A stretch of DNA of 64,000 nucleotides from contig JAJZNU010000005.1 of NCBI GenBank assembly GCA_021811625.1, positions 62,001 to 126,000 of the forward strand, read 5' to 3'. The notes under the pieces are model-generated. The model ran no database searches and was not told where the DNA came from. It worked only from the letters and a program-made list of their open reading frames with translations. This document shows positions 49,911 to 59,480 of this stretch, one piece after another (position 1 is the stretch's first letter; each line of letters starts with the position of its first letter). Made by a program: the position numbers and the translations under genes. The stretch comes from a bacterium. Its GTDB lineage: Bacteria > Patescibacteriota > Saccharimonadia > Saccharimonadales > UBA4665.

Positions 49911-50942
49911 TCAGTTGCTAGGAACAGTGATTTCAAAAACTGTCCCAACATTTATTTTGGATGTTACGTTTATTGCTCCCCCGTGGAGATCCAAAACTTT
50001 CTTCGCCCAATACAAACCAAGACCTGTGCCTTTTACTGAGGTCGAGAGCGGATTGTCAATCCTTATAAATTTCTTAAATAATTTCGTTAGGTCGGCTTCG
50101 CTTATACCCACCCCTTCATCGGCGACGGTCACGACAGTATTGGTCTTATCCTGATGGATGTCAACGATCACGTGCGTCCCTTCCCGGGAATACTTGCCGG
50201 CATTATCTAGTACATTGTCAAAAACCATAAGTAATAATTTAGGATCGATTATTGCCATCATGGGAGACAACGGCTTTTGGAAGATAATAGCTTGCTTCCG
50301 GGCATTAAATAGACTGGCTTGGCTTTCTATGGCTTTTTCAATCTGTGTAGTCATGTCGCAATATGTTTTATCCAAATACACTTTACCGGCGTCAACTTTG
50401 GCGACTCGTAGCAGATCTTCGATAATTTCTAGTTGCCGTTCATTGCTTCTATAAGCTACTCCGAGCATATCGAGCTGGTCTTTCGTCAACTGACCGGCGT
50501 ATCCCATCTGCAGCATGCCCAAATACTGCTGGACGACGGTGGTTGGGGTTCTCAGCTGGTGAGAGGCTAAGGAGATAAACTCCTCTTTGGCGTCGTTCAG
50601 TCTTTGTAGTTTATCCCTCTGGAGAGTAATGTTCTTGGTCATTTCTTCGGAATCAAGTTTTAATCTCCACTCGTCCGTAACGTCTTCAAGAGCCAGCAGA
50701 ATGAGCTGCTTACGATCGACTTGTCTCGCGTTTAGCAGGATGATTTTTGGCCCAAGCTTCGGGAAATTATGCCTGACGACATAGTTAGACAAAACTCTAT
50801 GTGCGGGGAGAATGTTTTCGAGTAATTCTCTTAGCTCAGGAGAGTCCCATTGACTGTTACCTAAATCATAAATCCGTTTGCGCTCGGTATCCTTCTTGAC
50901 TACTTTAAATTTGCGGTAAAAAGCTAAATTAGCGGTTACCAC
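49911..50942 (-). pseudogene. Sensor histidine kinase, 3' part (split by the IS)
   Basis: 343 codons. It begins in the middle of a PAS domain (VTANLAFYRKFKV, YDLGNSQWDSPELRELLE, KIILLNARQV), then HisKA with the phospho-His in SLASHQLRTP, and an HATPase domain with N box DNVLDNAGKYS, DEGVGISEADL and GTGLGLYWAKKVLDLHGG. The catalytic half is intact, but the 5' end was removed by an insertion; the GTG at 50942 is not its true start. The other piece is at 52106-52264. No response regulator is next to it. The kinase domains could still be made only if something drives transcription through the IS end. Confidence 0.87.
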
Positions 50943-52105
50943 GTTTACCCGAATGCGTAAATGAAGCCGAACACCTGATTAACAAAATGCGTTTATGAAG
51001 CCGAACAGTATATTCAGCGTATAATTGACAGTAATACTAATGTGTGGAGTTTAAAGTAATGAAAAAAACTATGAGCATCTCACGGAGCACGATCGCGACG
51101 AAATACAAGAGCTAAAAGACAGAGGCTATGGCGTAAGAGCTATTGCCCGTATGACCAAAAGAGGTATCGGTACTATTAGCGAAGAGTTAAGCCGTAATCT
51201 GGTAGCAGGCCAGTACGACTCTAAGAAAGCTCAGGCTAAGGCATTAGCCCGCCGCAAGGCTTCTAAGTACCAGGGCATGAAGATTGTGGCCCATCCCGAG
51301 CTCCAATGCTTTGTTGATGAGAAGCTTTTGCAGCGGCAGTCACCGGAGGCTATAGCCGGCAGGCTGAAAGCCGGGCTAGAGCCGGGACTACCCTATGCCT
51401 CCAGAAGCGCTATTGAGACATATGTTAGATCCGTTAATGGCCGTAGGATTGAATACCAGCTCAAGGTTTTAAAAGTTAAGGATAAACGTAGAAACAGCAA
51501 AAGAAAACGTCCTGGCTTACCGCCTCATGGTGACACCAAGACTTACATTGATGATCGGCCGGGCGTTATTACCAACCGGGAAAGAGTCGGCGATTTAGAA
51601 GTTGACTTCATTGTGTCGGGCAAAACTGGTGAGGGCTATATGCTAACAGCCGCTGACCGTAAGCTTAGAGTCGGTTTCATGCGTAAGGTGCTGCCGGTTA
51701 GTGTCGGTAATGCCCTTAGAGCTTTAAAGGATATTAAGAGAGTTTTTCCGGAGATGAAGTCCATAAGCACCGACAACGATTTACTATTCCTCTACCATAA
51801 GGCCTTAGAAAAAGCTCTGGGCATACCGTTCTACTTCTGCCATCCTTACTCCTCCTACGAGAAGGGTTCGGTGGAGAACTACAACGGTGAGGTCAGGACC
51901 TACATAAGGAAAGGCTCTGATCTTTCGCTGTACAACAGTGCCTATATACAAATGGTGGAGGACAAATTAAACAACCGCTATATGAAATGCTTAGGCTACA
52001 AAACACCAAAGGAAGCGTTGGAGGAGTACCGCAAATCTCAGAGTTAGCGTAAAGGTGTTCGGCTTCATAGCCAAATCCGTTAGCGGTTAGTGTTCGGCTT
52101 GAGGG
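50943..52105 (+). mobile_element. IS30-family insertion sequence disrupting a histidine kinase gene
   Basis: About 1.16 kb carrying one transposase gene. Each end holds two direct copies of AAGCCGAACA(C): plus strand near 50962 and 50996 on the left, and inverted near 52054 and 52091 on the right, 34-37 bp apart. Removing it joins DNDLT to VVTANLAFY, restoring a normal PAS sequence. TTAGCGGTTA occurs both just outside the left end and 17 nt inside the right end; I think this is a coincidence. The exact target duplication could not be fixed. Confidence 0.8.
51059..52047 (+). CDS. IS30-family transposase with a frameshift near the start
   Basis: The DDE transposase is open from 51151 in the track (298 residues), but the real N-terminus lies upstream: reading NYEHLTEHDRDEIQELKDRGYGVRAIARM in the same frame gives the IS30 HTH. 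The only ATG (51059) is in another frame, separated by a seven-A run (51062-51068). One extra A would yield MKKNYEHLTEHDRDEI, a normal IS30 start. Catalytic residues are GDLEVDFI (D), ISTDNDLLF (D) and SYEKGSVENYNGE (E). Either slippage on the A run makes the full protein, or the base is an assembly error. Confidence 0.88.
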
Positions 52106-52264
52106 CTACGAGCGGGTTAAATCATTGTCCAATATTATAAAAGGTTCGCGAACTGTTTCGGTTATTTCCCGGTAATAAAGCAGCTGTTTTTTCAGCGCAT
52201 GGATACGGGTATCCTGATTAACTATTTTCTTATTAGCATTTTGTAAATGTTTATCGTCACTCAT
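52106..52264 (-). pseudogene. Sensor histidine kinase, 5' part
   Basis: 52 codons starting MSDDKHLQNANKKIVNQ, a coiled-coil, then LLYYREITETVREPFIILDNDL, the beginning of a PAS domain, followed by a stop made by the IS end. AAGGA lies 8 nt before the ATG. Joined to 49911-50942 it forms one soluble PAS histidine kinase of about 390 residues. Confidence 0.8.
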
Positions 52265-52836
52265 CTTGTATATCCTTGCTGGAATTTAAGGTATCGGACA
52301 ATCGATATAACTTGCGTTTAACAAACCGCCGTACCCCAAGTGTGTTCTTAAAAAACTAGGAAATATGTAAGATATTCGTCTTTTCTGGCACAAAATACCT
52401 AAAAACTTCAAAACATGACTTATTACTAATTAAAAAATGAAAACTATTCAAAAAACCTCCACGTTTTTGCCGCTAGCCCTTAAGACTCGGTAATCAGCTC
52501 ATACCGATACGGCATACCCTCATTCTGTTACCATTGAAAGAATCTAGTCATTGTTTAAAAAATGCTTCAGACCCAACCCAAAAGTAAATAATATGATAGT
52601 TGCACCAAACTACCGTGGTCTAATTTAGAGCTTAACAGCTGGCGTAAACAACACTACTAACAGTACTAGCAGATCACACAAAAGCAGGGTTAACCGGTAA
52701 TAACCGTTCACTGGCGAGTCGCTATCCACCGGTCTAAACGACCATTAAGGCCGGCCTTAAAACCTGGTCCGTCCTGCTAGAAATAATATCTGACCCCTGA
52801 CCGCCTCACGTCTTCGCCGGATAGTTGCTTAGTCGG
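52265..52836. other. Gene-free stretch with a 16-bp palindrome
   Basis: No ORF or RNA I can name. GGTC-TAAAC-GACC at about 52731-52743 and the perfect palindrome TTAAGGCCGGCCTTAA at 52745-52760 are the only structures. They could be part of a small RNA or a protein-binding site. Confidence 0.5.
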
Positions 52837-52944
52837 CTAAAATATTATGCCGAGCATGATACCGAAGACAAAACCTATAACCAGTATCGCCACCAGACGA
52901 ACCGTGGGCAGATGGAGGATGATGGTGGCTAATATATCATGCAT
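52837..52944 (-). CDS. Possible 35-aa single-helix membrane peptide
   Basis: Too short for the ORF track. MHDILATIILHLPTVRLVAI then LVIGFVFGIMLGIIF, a membrane helix with a small amphipathic start. No clear ribosome site. The similar-sized membrane peptide 60 nt upstream makes both slightly more credible. Confidence 0.3.
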   Translation of the reverse strand: MHDILATIILHLPTVRLVAILVIGFVFGIMLGIIF

Positions 52945-53005
52945 TGTGCGGTGTAATTCTTTCCGTACCGGTTTAGGTTGGTAGTCTTTAGTGTATTTGG
53001 TGACT

Positions 53006-53131
53006 TCATGCCGATGCTATCAAAAAGCCTAAAACTATTGCCACTATAAAGTATATAACCAAATGGGTCAGCGTTATCTTTATGGTCGAACCGGCAGCAA
53101 CTACTTTGGTTAAAAATGTTGGATCTAGCAT
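53006..53131 (-). CDS. Possible 41-aa single-helix membrane peptide
   Basis: MLDPTFLTKVVAAGSTIKIT then LTHLVIYFIVAIVLGFLIAS. One membrane helix. Same strand as the methyltransferase gene 43 nt upstream, so it could be co-transcribed. No family recognised. Confidence 0.3.
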   Translation of the reverse strand: MLDPTFLTKVVAAGSTIKITLTHLVIYFIVAIVLGFLIASA

Positions 53132-53173
53132 GTTGGGTTTCCGCAAAATATTTTAATGGTTGGTCGGTAGTGA

Positions 53174-53740
53174 TTAGAAAACATATGGCACTATGGATTT
53201 GACTCGCTTCTTATATACTTTGTATTCCTTGGAAAAGTGCTTCACCAGTAACTCCTCTTCTAATCGACATTTGGCGTTAAATCCCAAGAAGAAGGCTAAT
53301 AGTAGCACGAAGGCAAATACCTGGCCAATATTAATCGCCGTCCCCACTAACATAATGATCATGCCGGTATAGATGGGGTGACGGACAATGGAGTAGGGAC
53401 CGTGCTTGATGAGCTTGTGGCCTTTCTTGATGGTTATGTGAGGGCTCCAGTTTCTGCCCAGAATAGCCCTAGCCCAAACCGCAAACCCAAAACCCGCCAA
53501 CACGATTATGTCTGTTAATTCACCCAGTTGGACAGAAGTTTGCCATAAAGTGTATTGCAAAAATGTTTTGGTGTATAGCATCACAATGAACACGGCAGCC
53601 ACCACGAAACTTAGAAGTAAAATATATTTAAAGCTAACATGCCTTTCGATATTTTGTTTAACGTCAGAACCCTTGATTAGCCAATAGACTATCAACGCCA
53701 CCCAGCAGACCAGTATAAATATTCCTGTCCAGTTATTCAT
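53174..53740 (-). CDS. Isoprenylcysteine carboxyl methyltransferase-like membrane enzyme
   Basis: 188 residues with about five membrane helices. The C-terminal SAM-binding signature is clear: GHKLIKHGPYSIVRHPIYTGMIIMLVG (G-P-Y-x-x-V-R-H-P-x-Y-x-G) and EEELLVKHFSKEYKVYKKRVKSIVPYVF (E-E-x-x-L...Y-x-x-Y...P). In bacteria such enzymes methylate lipids or unknown small molecules rather than prenylated proteins. Single gene, divergent from the 457-aa protein gene. Confidence 0.88.
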   Translation of the reverse strand: MNNWTGIFILVCWVALIVYWLIKGSDVKQNIERHVSFKYILLLSFVVAAVFIVMLYTKTFLQYTLWQTSVQLGELTDIIVLAGFGFAVWARAILGRNWSPHITIKKGHKLIKHGPYSIVRHPIYTGMIIMLVGTAINIGQVFAFVLLLAFFLGFNAKCRLEEELLVKHFSKEYKVYKKRVKSIVPYVF

Positions 53741-53839
53741 TATTTCACTAACCGGTTACGCTCTTCTATTAAGCACAACCATCATTGTACATCGATTAAT
53801 TCACTCGACCAAGCGACCAATTATTGCACACTGCCATAC

Positions 53840-53879
53840 TGACGCACATCTACGCGTCAGGGTGAGGCCGGGTGCGTCA
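53840..53879. promoter_or_regulatory. Nested inverted repeats upstream of the wall-type gene pair
   Basis: TGACGCAC (53840-53847) pairs either with GCGTCA in CGCGTCA a few bases on, or with GTGCGTCA (53872-53879, 8 bp). Alternative hairpins or an operator for the genes that start at 53951. Confidence 0.4.
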
Positions 53880-53937
53880 TAGTAACATTGAAAGTAAATC
53901 ATTATGTATCCAATTTGAGTATAGTAGATTAACCCTC

Positions 53938-53943
53938 TATACT
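53938..53943 (+). promoter_or_regulatory. -10 box of a predicted leaderless transcript
   Basis: TATACT ends 7 nt before the ATG at 53951 and there is no ribosome site, so the transcript is predicted to start at the start codon. Confidence 0.55.
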
Positions 53944-53950
53944 CTTAAGC

Positions 53951-55324
53951 ATGACGGTGAGATTACCAATTCCGGGGTCTGATGACGGTACGTGGGGTAC
54001 GATACTCAATAGCTTTTTAGACGTTTCACATAATGATGACGGCACCCCCAAAGTCTCGGCTCTGCAGGCCGCTGGCGTAGTGACATCGATCAATAGCGTT
54101 ACACCACAGAACGGAAACATCGACGTCAGTCCGTCGGCGATTGGGGCGTACAACAAGCCGTCCACTGGAATACCGGTCAGTGATTTAGAAAGCTCCGTGC
54201 AATCAAGTCTTCAAGTAGCTTCGGCTCTGGCTCCTCCGCCCGGCGTTGCCGTTGGATCGATACCGGTGGTTACCGGAACGAATCCGCTAACGACAACCTG
54301 GCTGCCTACCGTCGATCTTTCAACGTTGGGGTATGCGACGATTTCTGAAATGGACGCCGCGATCGCCTCAGCCGGAACCACCTCCCTGCCCACTACCTCG
54401 CTAATTGGAAGATGGGCGTCTTCGGATCTGAGTGGACTGGCTAATGGTGCCGCCATCACCACGTGGGCGGCTAATGCTTCTGCGCCGACCGGGACGGGAG
54501 CGCTAACCTCGCTTTATAGTTGGCTACAGCCCATTTACAATGATTCGACTCATAGTGTCTCCGGTTTACCGGCTGCTGTTTTTAACGCTTCCTCGATGAA
54601 TGCTGTACTGTCTGCCGACTGGTCAAGCAGCACCGTCTACATGGTTATGCGTTCGTTGCGGGCTAGCACGGATTACAATAATTATGTTCTATATACTGAC
54701 ACGAACGGGGTAGTTCAGCCTCAAATATCTCCAGCCGTCAGCGACGAGTTCATATATCAGGCAACCAGCGATCCAACTGTCAATGTTGGCGATACGACGA
54801 CTGCGGCGGTAACTTTATCTCAAGCCCTGTCGACTGCCGCCGCTATCACCTCTCTTCCGGTAACGACTCTGTCATCGGCTATCGTCGAGGGCAATGTGAC
54901 GGTTATCTCCGGCGCCAACACCCAGACCTTTACCTGTAACCAACCGGTATCGTCAGGGGCGACATCAATACCAATCTCTTCCGCCACTCCTAACTTTGCT
55001 TATCCCACCAGTTCAACGGTTACGGCCCAGGTCGAGGGTAGCGTCCGTTTGAGCCTGGGGACGACTCATCTGGTAACGATGGTTGTCTCGGAGTCTTCAA
55101 ACGGAGGCTTATCTATAGACGGTGGAACGCTGTTCTCTGGGGCGACTATACCTCCTTCAACTACCTTAGGCACACAATTTAATCTTGCTTCATATAACGG
55201 GGGCTATGGTAAACAGCCTCACATGGAGCTGATCGATCTGCTGGTCTATGACACCATACACTCTCAGATTACCATTGACGAGGTTCATAACTATCTGCGG
55301 TCGTTATATTCGTTGAGTGTATAA
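53951..55324 (+). CDS. Hypothetical phage-tail/wall-type protein with LamG-like region
   Basis: 457 residues. It begins MTVRLPIPGSDDGTWGTILN, followed by SFLDVSHNDDG and VTSINSVTPQNGNIDV, a head found in CPR and phage tail or surface proteins with variable C-termini. A region of about residues 160-240 and 380-455 (GRWASSDLSGLANGAAITTW, then HMELIDLLVYDTI and VHNYLRSLY) resembles concanavalin/LamG-like proteins of the type where a sample surface is measured. No signal peptide. Very rich in Ser/Thr. Its stop overlaps the start of the next gene (TAATG), so the two are made together. Function unknown, probably surface or phage-derived binding. Confidence 0.7.
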   Translation: MTVRLPIPGSDDGTWGTILNSFLDVSHNDDGTPKVSALQAAGVVTSINSVTPQNGNIDVSPSAIGAYNKPSTGIPVSDLESSVQSSLQVASALAPPPGVAVGSIPVVTGTNPLTTTWLPTVDLSTLGYATISEMDAAIASAGTTSLPTTSLIGRWASSDLSGLANGAAITTWAANASAPTGTGALTSLYSWLQPIYNDSTHSVSGLPAAVFNASSMNAVLSADWSSSTVYMVMRSLRASTDYNNYVLYTDTNGVVQPQISPAVSDEFIYQATSDPTVNVGDTTTAAVTLSQALSTAAAITSLPVTTLSSAIVEGNVTVISGANTQTFTCNQPVSSGATSIPISSATPNFAYPTSSTVTAQVEGSVRLSLGTTHLVTMVVSESSNGGLSIDGGTLFSGATIPPSTTLGTQFNLASYNGGYGKQPHMELIDLLVYDTIHSQITIDEVHNYLRSLYSLSV

Positions 55325-56619
55325 TGGCTGACCAAACATACATAGTCACTGCCACTCTCCCTGGTAACAGAAAATACGTCGTGACGTCTGGCGGTTCTGT
55401 GGTGACATATACGACCAACGGTCAGGCACCGGGCTATTCGTCGCAGACGTATGCTAATCATACTAACCCTTTTACTCATGCTTGGGCCATGCCTTTGCCC
55501 AGCAACACCTTGATACCGTCAACCTCAAACCAAATGGTTTCAAACATTGTCAACGGTATCACCGCGAGCGGCTATCAACTGGGCATCAACACGCAGCCGC
55601 TTTTTGTCGTACCCGCCGGACAACCGGATGTCACGATCACCGGCAACATTGGTAATACCGGTGGGTCAGCTCCGATACCGGCAGCCGCTCAAAGCGTCGC
55701 TACCGGCGGCGATCAGCCGTTTATCTTGTTCCAGCCTAGTAGTGACTCGTTATGGGAGTTTTGGGGACTAGATTATAGCAGTGGCGCATGGTCGACCCAA
55801 AACGCCGGCTACATGAGCGGTCTATCCAATTCCAAGGGTGTTTTTGATAACGGTAACGGCGTTTCTGCTTCGGGAATTTCTTATGGCGGTATCATGGTGA
55901 CACAAAATGACATTGCCTCGGGCGCCATAAACCACACCGTTGGTATATATCTATCCAGCTCGGAATCGACCCAGTTTTGGCCGCCGGCCACTAATCATGA
56001 CGGTGGCGCAACCAATGTCATTGGGCAAGTTGCTGAAGGTATGTGGTTTCGCTTCCCTCCCTCGATGTCAATGCCGAGCGGTTTAAATCCATTATCTCAA
56101 ATGCTTTTTACGGCAATTCAGAATTACGGCTGCGTAATCCATGACCGGGCTTATGGATCATATATTCCGTTTGAGTCTCATGGATCATGGGCTCTTAACG
56201 GGATGACCGGAACAGACCCATTTACCCAAATAGAGAATGGCCAACCGGATTACTCAGTGATAGGATCGTTGCCCCTGGCTAGCTTGGTCCAGATTATCCC
56301 TCCAATTTTAGGCAATCCTCCACAAGCCGCTCCAACCGCCCCGGTCCTATCAGTAACTTCGGGGAGTAATTCTTTAAATCTTAGCTGGCAGGCCATTACT
56401 TCGCCGACGGTGGCACTGTTCTATCTGGTGCAATATAGGGTTAGCGGTACAACCAATTGGACACCCACCTACCCGTATCCGACGACTAACGCCGCTATAA
56501 TAACCGGGCTTAATAGTTCCGCCTCCTACGATGTCCAGGTGCTGGTAGCAAATGCCGATAGTGTCGCCTCCAGCGGAACTTTAGTGGCTTCTAATATAGC
56601 GACGGCCTCCACCACCTAG
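55324..56619 (+). CDS. Hypothetical protein with C-terminal FN3 domain
   Basis: 431 residues. The first 320 residues (YIVTATLPGNRKYVVTSGGS to FTQIENGQPDYSVIGSLPL) have no domain I can name, though WEFWGLDY, NDIASGAINHTVGIYL and FTAIQNYGCVIHDRA look like a carbohydrate-active or phage-type fold. After a short Pro/Ala linker (PQAAPTAPVL) the last 95 residues form a clear FN3 domain (LSWQAITSPTVALFYLVQYR, then ITGLNSSASYDVQVLVANA). No signal peptide. Coupled to the upstream gene, so the two products probably act together. Confidence 0.7.
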   Translation: MADQTYIVTATLPGNRKYVVTSGGSVVTYTTNGQAPGYSSQTYANHTNPFTHAWAMPLPSNTLIPSTSNQMVSNIVNGITASGYQLGINTQPLFVVPAGQPDVTITGNIGNTGGSAPIPAAAQSVATGGDQPFILFQPSSDSLWEFWGLDYSSGAWSTQNAGYMSGLSNSKGVFDNGNGVSASGISYGGIMVTQNDIASGAINHTVGIYLSSSESTQFWPPATNHDGGATNVIGQVAEGMWFRFPPSMSMPSGLNPLSQMLFTAIQNYGCVIHDRAYGSYIPFESHGSWALNGMTGTDPFTQIENGQPDYSVIGSLPLASLVQIIPPILGNPPQAAPTAPVLSVTSGSNSLNLSWQAITSPTVALFYLVQYRVSGTTNWTPTYPYPTTNAAIITGLNSSASYDVQVLVANADSVASSGTLVASNIATASTT

Positions 56620-56739
56620 TGACCTGCTATTAATGAGTACCGAGAGGTGGTCGGCCACTCTAGAGCGAGTATGTCGGCTTCCGATTGACTGTCTAGTAGT
56701 TTTATACGGCATTTCGCACTTTTGTATTAGTATATAGCT

Positions 56740-57060
56740 ATGAATAATGGCAAAAATAGAATATCCGGAGGCGTTGTACACCAATTACCGAAAGATTTAG
56801 AGAAAGCTCTGGCTGCCGACAATAAGGCTCTAAAACTTTGGGAGGATATTACACCGCTGGCGCGCAATGAATGGATTTGTTGGACCGAATCAGTCAAACA
56901 GCCCAAGACCCGAGAGAACCACGTCAAGCGAGTAGTTTCAGAACTCAAAGATGGAGTGCGGCGCCCGTGCTGTTGGATAGGGTGCATTCATCGTACAGAT
57001 AAGGCTATAAGCCCTTCCGTTTTAGGGATTCTAAACAAACGCGCCAAAAAAACAGCCTGA
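56740..57060 (+). CDS. YdeI/OmpD-associated family protein
   Basis: 106 residues. DLEKALAADNKALKLWEDITPLARNEWICWTESVKQPKTRENHVKRVVSEL is the typical YdeI-like helical core (W-x-x-L-T-P-x-x-R-x-E-x-x-x-W-I-x-x-A). Family members have been linked to stress and bacteriocin protection. The C-terminal PCCWIGCIHR is longer than usual. It runs in the same direction as queA, 90 nt upstream, but queA has its own promoter. Confidence 0.8.
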   Translation: MNNGKNRISGGVVHQLPKDLEKALAADNKALKLWEDITPLARNEWICWTESVKQPKTRENHVKRVVSELKDGVRRPCCWIGCIHRTDKAISPSVLGILNKRAKKTA

Positions 57061-57112
57061 CGAGTTAACTAATTAGATTCATAGGCAATGTTATAGGTAA
57101 TAGAATAGCCCC

Positions 57113-57140
57113 TTGACACCGATCGAGCCGAGGAGATAAT
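57113..57140 (+). promoter_or_regulatory. Promoter of queA-tgt
   Basis: TTGACA, 16 nt, GATAAT. Predicted start about 57147, only 3-4 nt ahead of the queA ATG, so the mRNA is essentially leaderless. Confidence 0.7.
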
Positions 57141-57150
57141 CTAGCTTGAC

Positions 57151-59422
<2,272 letters not shown>

Positions 59423-59480
59423 ACCGGGACACTGAAAAATGTCCGGTTACTTACGTAGCGAAAAACCGGTAAAACAGTCT

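Noticed and set aside
50929-52089. TTAGCGGTTA as a 10-bp target duplication of the IS
   Set aside because: The right copy lies 17 nt inside the element end rather than at the junction, and the kinase gene rejoins at another point.
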